DNA of 39,764 nt from Acidimicrobiaceae bacterium (GTDB taxonomy: Bacteria; Actinomycetota; Acidimicrobiia; Acidimicrobiales; RAAP-2): NCBI GenBank assembly GCA_027314705.1, contig DAHVAJ010000075.1, forward strand, positions 1-39,764, given 5' to 3'. The notes below the pieces were generated by a model. That model was not told the DNA's origin. It was given only the letters and a program-made list of their open reading frames with translations, and ran no database searches. Made by a program: the position numbers and the translations under genes. Shown one piece after another: positions 6,250 to 14,266 of this stretch; position 1 is the first letter of the stretch; each line of letters begins with the position of its first letter.

Positions 6250-7943
6250 GGCCCGGCGCTACCGCCGGCAGCGGCGGACCCGCCCAGGTCGCACCGGTGG
6301 TCGACGGAGAGGGTCGCCAACAGTCGCCGATCGTGGGTGACGAGCAGCAGCGTGCCCGAGAACCCGTCGAGGGCCGCCTCGAGCTGCTCGATGCCGGGGA
6401 GGTCGAGGTGGTTGGTCGGTTCGTCGAGGACGAGGAAGTTGACGCCCAGGGCCTGGAAGGTGGCCAGTTCGGCACGGGTCCGCTCGCCCGGCGAGAGGGT
6501 GGCCGGGGAACGGCGCACGCTCTCGGCGTCGAGCCCGAACTTGGCCAGGAGGGAGCGGGCCTCGGACACGGTGAGGCGGCAGCGACGGCACACGTCGTCG
6601 ACCAGGTCGCGGTGGGACCCGAGGGCCCGACGGTCCTGGCCCAGGACGCCGGGCACCACCGACGGACCGAGCCACCGCTCCCCGGAGGCGAGCGGGACGG
6701 TGCCGAGTACGGCGCCGAGGACCGTGGACTTCCCCGTACCGTTGGCCCCGGTGAGCACCCAGCGCTCGCCCCAGCCGATCTCGAGGTCGACCGGCCCCAC
6801 CCGGGCGCCCCCCCGCTCCATGACCGCCTGGTCGAGCCGGGCCACCACGGCGCCGGCCCGGGGCGCCTCCTCGATGCTGAAGTGCAGAGCCCAGCCCTCC
6901 CAGGGCTTGGCCACCGGCGCCAGGGCGGTGAGGGCCCGCGCCGTTCGGCGGGCCTTGGCCGCCTGCTTCTCCGTCCGGTCGAGGCGGTAGCCGCGCTGGG
7001 CGCGGTCGTGGTCCCGCGGCGACCGCTGCTCCCGGGTCGTGCCCCGCACCGCCCACTCCCGCTGGCGCCGCGCACGGTCCTGGAGCTGGGCGCGCTCGCG
7101 GTCGTAGACGCCGTAGGCCTCCTCGGCGTGGCGTCGGGCGGCGGCCCGCTCGGCCTCGTACCCGGCCCAGCCGCCGCCGTACTCCCGGGCCCCGTGGTCG
7201 TGGGCGTCGAGCTCGAGCACCGAGTCCACGGAGCGTTCGAGGAAGGCCCGGTCGTGCGAGACCACGACCAGGCCGCCCCGCCGGTCCGCCACCCACGACT
7301 CGAGACGGGCCAGTCCGGCGAAGTCGAGATCGTTGGTGGGCTCGTCGAGCAGCGTCACGTCGAAGCGGGAGAGCTCCACGGCGGCCAGGGCCACCTTCGC
7401 CTCCTCGCCGCCCGAGAGGGTGGTCGTCGGCTGCTCGGTGGTCCCGGTCCCGAGGCCGAGGTCCGCGAGGACCTCGTCGATGCGGACGTCGACGTCACCG
7501 GCCCCGAGGGCCGTGCACCGGGCCAGGGCGGTCTCGTAGCGGTGCTCGGCCGCCGGGCCCCCGGCGGCGAGCCCCGAGGCCGCCGCCAACAGTTCGGCCT
7601 CGGCGTCGGCCACGCCGGTACGCCGGGTGAGCAGGGCCCGGACCGTCTCGCCGGGGACCCGCTCCTGCTCCTGGGCCAGGTAGCCGACGGTGGCATCCGG
7701 CGGGTCGCGGGTGACGATGCCCCGGTCGGGACGGTCCACGCCGGCCAGCAGCCGGAGCAGGGTCGACTTGCCGGCACCGTTGGGACCGACGACCCCGATC
7801 CGGCGCTCCGGGCCGACGGTCAGCGACACCCCCTCGAGCACGGGGCGTCCCCCGCGGGCGTGGACCAGGTCGTGGGCGACCAGGGTGGCCGCGGCGGGGA
7901 GGGCGGACCGGGCACGGGGCGGGCGGGAACGGCGCGTGGGCAT
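6246..7943 (-). CDS. ABC-F family ATPase (ribosome protection/translation factor type)
   Basis: This 565-residue protein has two ABC ATPase domains in tandem and no membrane segments, the ABC-F arrangement; members act on the ribosome, and some confer resistance to antibiotics that target the large subunit. Domain 1 has Walker A GPNGAGKS (residues 53-60), signature LSGGE (176-180) and Walker B ending LLDEPTND. Domain 2 has GANGTGKS (399-406), signature LSPGE (483-487) and LVLDEPTNHLD. A charged helical linker (about 262-340), rich in Arg, Glu and Ala, joins them. The start is ATG 7943, with CGGAG upstream. It is coupled by GTGA to the truncated serine hydrolase. Whether it is a resistance or a housekeeping ABC-F cannot be decided from sequence. 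Confidence 0.9.
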   Translation of the reverse strand: MPTRRSRPPRARSALPAAATLVAHDLVHARGGRPVLEGVSLTVGPERRIGVVGPNGAGKSTLLRLLAGVDRPDRGIVTRDPPDATVGYLAQEQERVPGETVRALLTRRTGVADAEAELLAAASGLAAGGPAAEHRYETALARCTALGAGDVDVRIDEVLADLGLGTGTTEQPTTTLSGGEEAKVALAAVELSRFDVTLLDEPTNDLDFAGLARLESWVADRRGGLVVVSHDRAFLERSVDSVLELDAHDHGAREYGGGWAGYEAERAAARRHAEEAYGVYDRERAQLQDRARRQREWAVRGTTREQRSPRDHDRAQRGYRLDRTEKQAAKARRTARALTALAPVAKPWEGWALHFSIEEAPRAGAVVARLDQAVMERGGARVGPVDLEIGWGERWVLTGANGTGKSTVLGAVLGTVPLASGERWLGPSVVPGVLGQDRRALGSHRDLVDDVCRRCRLTVSEARSLLAKFGLDAESVRRSPATLSPGERTRAELATFQALGVNFLVLDEPTNHLDLPGIEQLEAALDGFSGTLLLVTHDRRLLATLSVDHRCDLGGSAAAGGSAGP

Positions 7944-8044
7944 CGGCGGACTCCGGCGGGAAGAGGGGCGGGTCGGGGGTCGGTGTCTCCGGCGTTCAGC
8001 GCACGGCCCCAGGGTACCCGTCGCCCGCCGCCTCCCGCCGTCCC

Positions 8045-8086
8045 GCCGGCCCGCTCGTCGCCGGCCCGCTCGTCGCCGGCCCGCTC
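8045..8086. repeat. Short tandem repeat, 15-bp unit
   Basis: The unit CCGGCCCGCTCGTCG occurs about 2.8 times in direct tandem, ending in the stop codon of the thiolase-like gene at 8085. It is a GC-rich local duplication between two minus-strand operons. Confidence 0.6.
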
Positions 8087-9239
8087 AGGGCTTCTCGCTG
8101 CCCACCACCCACATGGAGAAGAACTGGGAGCCGCCCCCGTAGGCCTGGCCCAGGGCGATGCGGGCCCCGTCGATCTGGTGCTCCCCGGCCTGGCCCCGGA
8201 CCTGCATGGCCACCTCGAGGAAGCGGAGCATGCCCGAGGCGCCGATGGGGTTGGACGAGAGCACCCCGCCCGACGTGTTCCACGGGATGTCGCCGTCGAA
8301 CGCCGTGGCCCCGGCCTCGGTGAGCTTCCAGCCGTCACCGAGGGCGCAGAACCCGAGGTTCTCGAGCCACATAGGCTCGTACCAGCTGAAGGGCACGTAG
8401 ATCTCGGCCACGTCGATCTGGGCGCGGGGGTCGGTGATCCCGGCCTGGACGTACACGTCGGCCGAGCAGTCCCGGCCGGCTCGCGGATTGACCTGGTCGC
8501 GGCCGGCGAACATGGTCGGCTCCGAGCGCATGGCCATCCCGTGGACCCAGGCCGGCGGGTACCGGCCCGAGAGGCTGTCCTCGGCGGCCAGCACCATGGC
8601 CGCCGCCCCGTCGGACGACGGACACGCCTCGAGGTAGTGGAGCGGGTCCCAGAGCATCACCGATTCCTGCACCGTCTTCATGTCGATGTCGGGCAGGTGG
8701 AGGTGGGCGTACGGGTTGCGCATGGCGTTCTGGCGGTCCTTCACCGCCACCATGCAGCCGATGTGGTCGGGGGCGCCCGACCGGCGCATGTAGGCCCGGA
8801 TGTGGGGGGCGAAGTAGCCGCCGGCACCGGCCAGCAGGGGGGCGGCGAAGGGCTGGGGGACCGAGAGCGCCCACATGGCGTCGGAGTCGGACTGCTTCTC
8901 GTAGGCCACGGTGAGGACCCGCTTGTGGATGCCCGAGGCGATGAGGTGGGCGGCCACGATGCTGGTCGACCCCCCCACCGATCCGGCCGTGTGGACCCGG
9001 ATCATGGGCTTGCCCACCGCACCCAGGGCCGGGGCCAGATACAGCTCGGGCATCATGTTGCCCTCGAACATGTCGGGGGCCTTGCCGATCACGACGGCGT
9101 CGATGTCGGCGAAGGTCAGCTCGGCGTCGTCGAGGGCCCGGAGGGCCGCCTCACGGACGAGGCCGGCGATGGAGACGTCCTCCCGCTTGGCCTTGTGATG
9201 GGTCTGTCCCACTCCGATGACTGCACAGCGCTCTGCCAT
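8085..9239 (-). CDS. Thiolase-like protein (SCP-x/Ltp type), second subunit
   Basis: The 384-residue protein has the thiolase fold of the SCP-x/lipid-transfer type. It begins MAERCAVIGVGQTHHKA. The region that normally holds the nucleophilic cysteine reads VHTAGSVGGSTSIVAAH and has no Cys. The usual GHPxGASG reads SSNPIGASG, so the catalytic His is also replaced. The C-terminus has GQAYGGGSQFFSMWV. Loss of both thiolase residues resembles Ltp2-like aldolases that cleave side chains of steroid CoA esters, or thiolase-fold partners of DUF35 proteins, and not a canonical 3-ketoacyl-CoA thiolase. It overlaps the upstream thiolase-like gene by one base (TGATG), so the two are probably made in equal amounts as a heteromer. 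Confidence 0.88.
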   Translation of the reverse strand: MAERCAVIGVGQTHHKAKREDVSIAGLVREAALRALDDAELTFADIDAVVIGKAPDMFEGNMMPELYLAPALGAVGKPMIRVHTAGSVGGSTSIVAAHLIASGIHKRVLTVAYEKQSDSDAMWALSVPQPFAAPLLAGAGGYFAPHIRAYMRRSGAPDHIGCMVAVKDRQNAMRNPYAHLHLPDIDMKTVQESVMLWDPLHYLEACPSSDGAAAMVLAAEDSLSGRYPPAWVHGMAMRSEPTMFAGRDQVNPRAGRDCSADVYVQAGITDPRAQIDVAEIYVPFSWYEPMWLENLGFCALGDGWKLTEAGATAFDGDIPWNTSGGVLSSNPIGASGMLRFLEVAMQVRGQAGEHQIDGARIALGQAYGGGSQFFSMWVVGSEKP

Positions 9240-10312
9240 CACGCACCCTCCAGGACGCAGACCAGGTTCTGTTGGAGACAGGGGCCCGACGTGGCATGGG
9301 CCACGGCCCGGTCGGCCTGGCCGGCGGCGATCCGGGACGCGGCCTCGCCGATGCGGATGAGCCCGGCCGACATGATCGGATTGGCGGCGAGGGCGCCGCC
9401 CGACGGGTTGACGGTGACCGTGCCGTCGAGGCCCAGGGCCTCGCGCACGATGAGCTCCTGGTGGGCGAAGGGGGCGTGGATCTCCGCCAGGTCGACCGGG
9501 CCGGCGGCCACGCCCGCCACCTCGCCGGCCTTGGCCGTGGAGGGCGAGGCGGTGAGGTCCCGGGCCCCGAGGGCGTGGGTCTCGATCCGGTGGTCGAACC
9601 CGGTGATCCACGCCGGCCGCTCCGACCAGCGGGTCGCCTTGTCGCCGGCGGCGAGCACGATGGCGGCGGCGCCGTCGGTGATGGGCGGGAGGGCGTGGCG
9701 GCGCAGGGGGGCGACCACGTACTCGTCCTCGAGCAGGGTCTCGACGGGGATGTCCCCGGCCACCTGGGCCTTGGGGTTGGCCAGGGCGTCCCGCCGGCTC
9801 CGGGAGGCCACCGCCGCGAAGTCGGCCTCGGTGGCCTTGCCGGCGTCGATGAGGGCCCGGGCCTGGAGCGCGTTGAGACTCACGATGTCCGGCCACAGCG
9901 GCGCCATGGTGTAGGGGTCGAGCTGGAGGGTGAGGATCTCGTTGAGGTCGCCGAGCGAGGACCGGCCGAAGGAGTAGACGAGGGCGGCGTCGACCTTCCC
10001 CTCCTGGAGCAGCACCCAGGCCTCGTAGAGCGCCCAGGCGCCGTCCATCTCCACGTGGCTCTCCGAGCGGGGCGGCCACACCCCCACCGCGTCGAGGGCC
10101 ATGACGAAGCTGAACGGGCCGCCGACCAGGTAGTCGGTCGATCCCGAGCAGATGAAGTCGACGTCGTCCTTGGTGATGCCGATGGCGCCGAAGGCCTCGG
10201 CGATGACCGGCAGGAGGCCCTCCACCTCGTTGCGCTGGTCGTCGCGACGGACGTTCTGCGCCTGGGCGAACGAGGCGACGGACACGGGGCGGACGGCGCG
10301 GGCGGCGCTCAC
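9239..10312 (-). CDS. Thiolase-like protein (SCP-x/Ltp type), first subunit
   Basis: The 357-residue thiolase-fold protein is paralogous in layout to its downstream neighbour. It begins VSAARAVRPVSVASFAQ. The nucleophile-loop region reads SHVEMDGAWALYEAW with no Cys, and the motif normally GHP reads AANPIMSAG. The sequence NPSGGALAANP is otherwise typical of SCP-x-like members. Two cysteines near the C-terminus (SGPCLQQNLVC) are the only obvious thiols at that end. GTG 10312 overlaps the DUF35 stop as GTGA. With two DUF35 proteins upstream, the likely product is a thiolase/DUF35 complex acting on an acyl-CoA, as known for Ltp2-ChsH2 in steroid catabolism and BbsAB in toluene catabolism. The exact reaction is unknown. 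Confidence 0.87.
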   Translation of the reverse strand: MSAARAVRPVSVASFAQAQNVRRDDQRNEVEGLLPVIAEAFGAIGITKDDVDFICSGSTDYLVGGPFSFVMALDAVGVWPPRSESHVEMDGAWALYEAWVLLQEGKVDAALVYSFGRSSLGDLNEILTLQLDPYTMAPLWPDIVSLNALQARALIDAGKATEADFAAVASRSRRDALANPKAQVAGDIPVETLLEDEYVVAPLRRHALPPITDGAAAIVLAAGDKATRWSERPAWITGFDHRIETHALGARDLTASPSTAKAGEVAGVAAGPVDLAEIHAPFAHQELIVREALGLDGTVTVNPSGGALAANPIMSAGLIRIGEAASRIAAGQADRAVAHATSGPCLQQNLVCVLEGA

Positions 10313-10818
10313 AGGTACTCCTTGTAGGTCTCGTAGTCGGCGTCGGGCTCGCCGTTGGGCCGGAAGTACCTGACCGAGGCGAGCGACGGGGCGAGCTCGT
10401 CCTCGGGCACCCAGACGGCCTCGACCCGCAGTCCCATCCGGACCTCGGTGGCCGGGAGCTCCTGGATCAGACCCATGAAGGAGAGGTTGGCCCCGTCCAG
10501 GAGGACCTGGGCGGCGATGTAGGGGATCTCGATGGACTGGCCGGCGAAGGGCACGTTGACCACGCAGAAGGTGGTGACCGTCCCCGAGTTGGACAGCTCG
10601 ACGTCCTCGGTGGTGGGGACCCCGTCGGTCGGGCAGGTCCCCCGGGAGGGCACGTAGACCTTGCCGCACACCGAGCACCGCTGGCCCATGAATTTGCCCT
10701 GTTCGAGGCCCCGGAGGAACCGCGACTGGGCCACGCCCGGCGTGAAGTCGAAGTCGAGGGCGATCGGGGTGGCCAGGGTGGTCACCGGACCCCGCTCGTC
10801 GGCGGTCGCCGCGGTCAT
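10309..10818 (-). CDS. DUF35 zinc-ribbon/OB-fold protein
   Basis: The 169-residue protein has the DUF35 layout: an N-terminal helical lead, a rubredoxin-like zinc ribbon and an OB fold. The zinc ligands are CSVCGKVYVPSRGTC, giving C-x2-C and a further Cys before PTDG; the fourth ligand is unclear. The OB fold follows from about residue 75 (GTVTTFCVVNVPF) and ends near the KEYL terminus. Such proteins bind acyl-CoA or bridge to a thiolase-fold partner. It starts at ATG 10818, overlaps the upstream gene by one base, and its stop overlaps the next GTG. Confidence 0.9.
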   Translation of the reverse strand: MTAATADERGPVTTLATPIALDFDFTPGVAQSRFLRGLEQGKFMGQRCSVCGKVYVPSRGTCPTDGVPTTEDVELSNSGTVTTFCVVNVPFAGQSIEIPYIAAQVLLDGANLSFMGLIQELPATEVRMGLRVEAVWVPEDELAPSLASVRYFRPNGEPDADYETYKEYL

Positions 10819-11276
10819 CAGACGGCACCCCCTTCGGGGACGAAGGCCTCGATGTCGGCCAGGGACCCGACCCGTTCGCCGGCCGGCCTGAACCGGGGCA
10901 CCACCCGGTCGCCGGTGGCCACCGCCCCGGGGCTGCCGGCATCGACGGCGTGGAGGAGGGCGGTGTCGGCCCCGTCGAGCCGGATGAGGGCCCAGGCGAA
11001 CGGCCGGTCCAGCGGATGTTTGCGCAGGGGCGTGGAGACCCAGGCCCACGACTCGACGACCCCGCCGGGACCCACCTCGACGAGCTCGCCCACGTCGTCG
11101 CCGGTGTCGGGGTCGTACTCGGAGGGTGGGCAGACGATGCGCCCCCCCGAGGCGGTGACGCCGAGCAGGCGGCCGTCGCGCAGACCGGTCATGAAGGCGG
11201 AGAGCACCGGCCCGAGCGAGCGCGAGTACGGATACTCGATGTGATGTGCGGCATGCAGGACTTCGCTGTCGGCCAT
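10818..11276 (-). CDS. DUF35-like OB-fold protein with degenerate zinc ribbon
   Basis: The 152-residue protein leads the four-gene operon. Its layout follows DUF35: a helical start (YSRSLGPVLSAFMTGLRDGRLLG), a ribbon region and an OB fold ending in EAFVPEGGAV. The ribbon position reads GVTASGGRIVCPPSEYDPDTG and keeps one cysteine, so it probably cannot bind zinc in the usual way. The OB part contains VESWAWVSTPLRKHPLDRPFAW. ATG 11276 has GGGGGAGG 7 nt upstream. It likely pairs with the intact DUF35 protein, or supplies a second scaffold for one of the two thiolase subunits. Confidence 0.8.
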   Translation of the reverse strand: MADSEVLHAAHHIEYPYSRSLGPVLSAFMTGLRDGRLLGVTASGGRIVCPPSEYDPDTGDDVGELVEVGPGGVVESWAWVSTPLRKHPLDRPFAWALIRLDGADTALLHAVDAGSPGAVATGDRVVPRFRPAGERVGSLADIEAFVPEGGAV

Positions 11277-11317
11277 CGACGACCTCCCCCGGTGACGTGC
11301 CTCGGACGGACCGGCCA

Positions 11318-11323
11318 AAAGTA
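11318..11323 (-). promoter_or_regulatory. -10-like element for the DUF35/thiolase operon
   Basis: TACTTT on the minus strand lies about 40 nt before the DUF35-like start at 11276 and overlaps the palindromic site at 11322-11335. A repressor at that site would block it. Confidence 0.35.
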
Positions 11324-11335
11324 GAACACATTTCA
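11322..11335. promoter_or_regulatory. KstR-like operator candidate
   Basis: TAGAACACATTTCA fits the TnnAACnnGTTnnA pattern of the TetR-family regulator KstR with one mismatch (ATT for GTT). KstR controls steroid catabolism in mycobacteria and relatives. The site lies in the 123-bp gap between the DUF35/thiolase operon and the divergent sulfatase gene. The similarity is seen; the regulator is inferred. Confidence 0.45.
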
Positions 11336-11385
11336 GTTTGGGTCGCCACCGGGGGCGGCCCCGGGTGCCGCGTCCGGCCAGCCAC

Positions 11386-11391
11386 TACCGT
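11386..11391 (+). promoter_or_regulatory. -10 element of the sulfatase promoter
   Basis: TACCGT sits 8 nt before the sulfatase ATG and no Shine-Dalgarno sequence is present between them, which suggests a leaderless transcript. Confidence 0.45.
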
Positions 11392-11399
11392 GAGCGCCG

Positions 11400-12923
11400 A
11401 TGGCCGAGCCCGCACTCGCACGCCCCAACATCCTGCTCGTCGTGTCCGACCAGGAACGTCAACGCTCCTGGCTGCCACCGGGGGTGGCCCTGCCCTGGCG
11501 CGACCGCCTGCGGGCCGAGGGACTCGAGTTCACCAACTACTTCACCCACTCGTCGCCGTGCTCCCCCAGCCGGGCCAGCCTGTTCACCGGCCGCTACCTG
11601 CAGGGCCACGGAGTCGCCGACAACGTGATCATGCCCGAGCACGCCGAGCTCCCCACCTCGACGCCGACCCTCGGGTCGCTGCTCGCCGGCGCCGGCTACC
11701 GGTCCTCCTACATCGGCAAGTGGCACCTCTCCCACGCGCCCCGGCCCGACATGGAGGCCTACGGCTTTGCCGACTGGGACGGCAACGACCGCCACTTCAT
11801 GGGCTGGGCCGGCACCGGCGTGCACTTCGACCCGCTCATCGCCTCGAACGCCGCCCACTGGCTCGGGCGCAACGCCGGCCCCGCGGCGTCCGGCCGGGAG
11901 CCCTGGTTCCTCACCGTGGCCCTCGTGAACCCCCACGACGTGATGTGGTACCCGGTCGACCAGCCCGGTTACCGCGAGGCCCACCCGGAGGACGTCGACG
12001 CCATCCGGGCCGTCCTCGAGTCGGCGGCGTGGAAGGACGACGACGCGCTGCCCGTCTACACGGAGCCCTACCCCGAGGTGGTCGAGGACCTCCCGGCCAA
12101 CTTCGCCGACGACCTGCACACCAAACCCGAGGCCCACCGCCAGTGGCGCTGGGACCAGCAGCACGGCCTCTGGGGCTACATCGACCCCGCCGACACGAGG
12201 AGCTGGCTCCGCCACCTCGACTACTACGTCCACCTCCACCAGCTGGCCGACGCCAGTCTCGGCACCGTCCTCGGCGCCCTGGAGGGGGCCGGGGCCTGGG
12301 ACGACACCGTGGTCATCTTCACCTCCGACCACGGCGACATGTGCGGCAGCCACGGCCTGCGCTCCAAGGGGCCGTTCGTCTACGACGAGATCATGCGAGT
12401 GCCCCTCTACGTGAAGGCGCCCGGCACGACCCGGCCGGGCACGGTGACCACGGCGCTCGGGTCCCACGTGGACCTGGCCGCCACCGTCTGCGCGCTGGCC
12501 GGCGTGGACCCGGCGACCTGGTCGGCCACGGTGAAGGGACAGGACCTCTCCCCCGTGCTGGCCGACCCGTCGGCCTCGGTGCGGGACCACGTCCTCTTCG
12601 CCCAGGACTCGGCCCAGACCTCCAACCTCAACCAGGTCCGCTACGCCCTGCGCGGCTTCTTCGACGGCTCGACCAAGTACGCCCGCTACTACGGGGTCGG
12701 CGGGGGCAAGCCCAGCACGGGCCTGTGGGGCCGGTCGGCGGGGGCCAAGCTCTTCGACGTCGACTGTGCCTTCGACGACAACGACCACGAGTGGTACGAC
12801 CACGACGCCGACCCCCACGAACTGGTCAACCTGGCCAACGACCCGGCCCGCCGGTCCGGGCTGCACGACGCCTACGAGCGTCTGCTCGCCTACGAGCGGA
12901 CGTCCTTCGTCGACTTCGCCTGA
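11400..12923 (+). CDS. Sulfatase (formylglycine-dependent)
   Basis: This 507-residue sulfatase hydrolyses a sulfate ester. The formylglycine motif C-S-P-S-R lies at residues 54-58 in SSPCSPSRASLFTGR, with Cys54 the residue to be oxidised by a formylglycine-generating enzyme. The domain opens with RPNILLVVSDQE, where Asp17 is a metal ligand; GKWHL (106-110) and SDHGD (309-313) provide further metal and active-site residues. No signal peptide is visible, so it is probably cytoplasmic. The length and the SKGPFVYDEIMRVPLYV segment resemble choline-sulfatase/arylsulfatase types, but the substrate is not decidable. It is divergent from the DUF35/thiolase operon and could share its regulator. Confidence 0.9.
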   Translation: MAEPALARPNILLVVSDQERQRSWLPPGVALPWRDRLRAEGLEFTNYFTHSSPCSPSRASLFTGRYLQGHGVADNVIMPEHAELPTSTPTLGSLLAGAGYRSSYIGKWHLSHAPRPDMEAYGFADWDGNDRHFMGWAGTGVHFDPLIASNAAHWLGRNAGPAASGREPWFLTVALVNPHDVMWYPVDQPGYREAHPEDVDAIRAVLESAAWKDDDALPVYTEPYPEVVEDLPANFADDLHTKPEAHRQWRWDQQHGLWGYIDPADTRSWLRHLDYYVHLHQLADASLGTVLGALEGAGAWDDTVVIFTSDHGDMCGSHGLRSKGPFVYDEIMRVPLYVKAPGTTRPGTVTTALGSHVDLAATVCALAGVDPATWSATVKGQDLSPVLADPSASVRDHVLFAQDSAQTSNLNQVRYALRGFFDGSTKYARYYGVGGGKPSTGLWGRSAGAKLFDVDCAFDDNDHEWYDHDADPHELVNLANDPARRSGLHDAYERLLAYERTSFVDFA

Positions 12924-12939
12924 GCCCCCCGCCGGGGGC
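12924..12939. terminator. Hairpin between convergent genes
   Basis: GCCCCC and GGGGGC form a 6-bp stem with loop CGCC immediately after the sulfatase stop. The same 20-nt sequence, beginning in this stem, recurs at 21341-21360 between another convergent pair. Confidence 0.5.
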
Positions 12940-13007
12940 CGCGCCGCCCGGGCCGGTGGCCTCCTGGGCCGTGGCCCGGGTCCGGGAGAGGACGGGGCGG
13001 CCGCGGT

Positions 13008-13556
13008 TCAGCCGGCCGGGCCCACCGCGTCGGCAAGGTGGCGGACCAGGCCCCGGCAACCGGTCTCAACCAGGTCGAGGCAGTGCTCGAAGGCGGCCGC
13101 GTCGCCGTAGAAGGGGTCGGGGACGTCGACGGCGCCGCCGGCGGTGCGATCGAAGCTCCGGAGCAGGACCAGCCGCTCGGCGTGGCGGTCGTCCCCGACC
13201 CGGGCCCGGGCCAGCCCCAGGAGGGTCTGACGGTGGCGCCGGGCCAGGCACACCACGAGCCCGAGGTCGGGGAGCCACGCGGGATCGAAGGCCCGGGCCC
13301 GGTGGCCGTGGTCGCGGTAGCCCCGGGCCGCCAACGCCGCCGCGGCCCGCGGGTCCATGGGCTCGTCGATGTGCCAGCCGCCCGTGCCCGCGCTGGAGAC
13401 AACCAGCGAGTCGGCGAGCCGGCTGCCGTCGGCGAGGCGGTGCCGGCCGGCCAGGCGGCGCAGGACGACCTCGGCCATGGGCGAGCGGCAGATGTTGCCG
13501 GTGCACACGAAGACGATGCGGCGGGCGGGGGCCGTCCCCTCGGCGTCGTCGGTCAC
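13008..13556 (-). CDS. Low-molecular-weight protein tyrosine phosphatase family
   Basis: This 182-residue protein has the P-loop VCTGNICRSPMAE, in which C-x5-R-S carries the nucleophilic Cys and the phosphate-binding Arg. The general acid is in VDVPDPFYGD near the C-terminus, as expected for the family. The middle, with SSAGTGGWHIDEPMDPRA, is also canonical; the protein is slightly longer than the usual 155 residues because of an insert after the P-loop. It probably dephosphorylates protein tyrosine. GTG 13556 was chosen because VTDDAEGTAPARRIVFVCTG gives a short natural lead; upstream in-frame codons run into Gly/Arg-rich non-coding sequence. It faces the sulfatase and stands alone. Confidence 0.9.
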   Translation of the reverse strand: MTDDAEGTAPARRIVFVCTGNICRSPMAEVVLRRLAGRHRLADGSRLADSLVVSSAGTGGWHIDEPMDPRAAAALAARGYRDHGHRARAFDPAWLPDLGLVVCLARRHRQTLLGLARARVGDDRHAERLVLLRSFDRTAGGAVDVPDPFYGDAAAFEHCLDLVETGCRGLVRHLADAVGPAG

Positions 13557-13662
13557 CCGGTCATTCTGCCTCCCGCCGTGCCGGCGGCCTCCGCCGCCGC
13601 CCCGCCCGACCGGCCCGACCCTCCCGCCTGGCCCCGGCGCGGCCCGTGCCACGGCAGCCCGG

Positions 13663-13668
13663 TACGCT
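13663..13668 (+). promoter_or_regulatory. -10-like element
   Basis: TACGCT lies about 45 nt before the split-barrel gene at 13714, which has its own GGAGGAG ribosome-binding site. No -35 is clear. Confidence 0.35.
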
Positions 13669-13713
13669 GCCGCCGGGGCCGCCGGGGGCGGCCGGACGCC
13701 GGAGGAGACCACC

Positions 13714-14232
13714 ATGGGCGACGGAGACGGTACGCAGGCGAACCAACAGATGGGTCACGGAGTCAAGCAGCGCGACGTGGTGCGCATGACCCCCGAGGAG
13801 GTCGACGCCTTCCTCCACGAGCGGCGGCCCATGACCATGTGCACCATCAACCACGACGGCTCCATCCACGCCGTGGCCATGTGGTACGGCTTCGTCGACG
13901 GCACGATCGCCATCGAGACGAAGGCCAAGGCCCAGAAGGCGGTCAACCTGGCCCGTGACCCCCGCATCACCTGCATGATGGAGGACGGCGACGACTACGA
14001 GGAGTTGCGTGGCGTCGAGCTGGTGGGCCGGGCCGAGATCGTCGACGACCCCGACAAGATGTTCGAGCTCGGGGTCAACCTCTTCGAGCGCTACCACGGG
14101 ACCTACACCGAGGAGCTGCGTCCCTTCGTCGAGACCATGCTCCACAAGCGGATCGTGGCCAAGGTCCACGTCGAGCGCACCGTCTCGTGGGACCACCGCA
14201 AGCTCGGCCTGCCCCCGACGCGTCCGGCCTGA
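13714..14232 (+). CDS. Split beta-barrel F420/FMN-binding oxidoreductase (PPOX family)
   Basis: The 172-residue protein belongs to the pyridoxamine-5'-phosphate-oxidase-like split-barrel family, many actinobacterial members of which use cofactor F420. Key stretches are MTPEEVDAFLHERRPMTMCTINHDGSIHAVAMWYGFVDG (residues 26-64) and ETKAKAQKAVNLARDPRITC, which form the cofactor-binding sheet. The C-terminus, VHVERTVSWDHRKLG, is common in the F420-dependent subgroup. The substrate is unknown. ATG 13714 has GGAGGAG about 7 nt upstream. It is followed 35 nt later by a second, more distant family member on the same strand. Confidence 0.85.
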   Translation: MGDGDGTQANQQMGHGVKQRDVVRMTPEEVDAFLHERRPMTMCTINHDGSIHAVAMWYGFVDGTIAIETKAKAQKAVNLARDPRITCMMEDGDDYEELRGVELVGRAEIVDDPDKMFELGVNLFERYHGTYTEELRPFVETMLHKRIVAKVHVERTVSWDHRKLGLPPTRPA

Positions 14233-14266
14233 GCGCCGCCGGCGGCGCAGGGACGAGGCGGCCGCC

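Noticed and set aside
6297-9914. Very long plus-strand open frame of about 1200 codons
   Set aside because: It is antisense to the ABC-F and thiolase-like genes, whose minus-strand products match families, and its product is low-complexity Gly/Arg/His typical of GC-rich shadow frames.
8085-10312. Canonical acetyl-CoA acetyltransferases
   Set aside because: Both proteins lack the nucleophilic Cys and the GHP His needed for thiolase chemistry.
13681-13713. Hairpin-like GGGGCCGCCGGGGGCGGCC before the split-barrel gene
   Set aside because: It lies in a promoter and leader region; pairing is imperfect, and such runs are expected by chance at this GC content.
11246-13789. Plus-strand frame of about 850 codons across the sulfatase gene
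   Set aside because: The sulfatase frame carries clear motifs; this one is an Arg/Pro-rich shadow in another frame.
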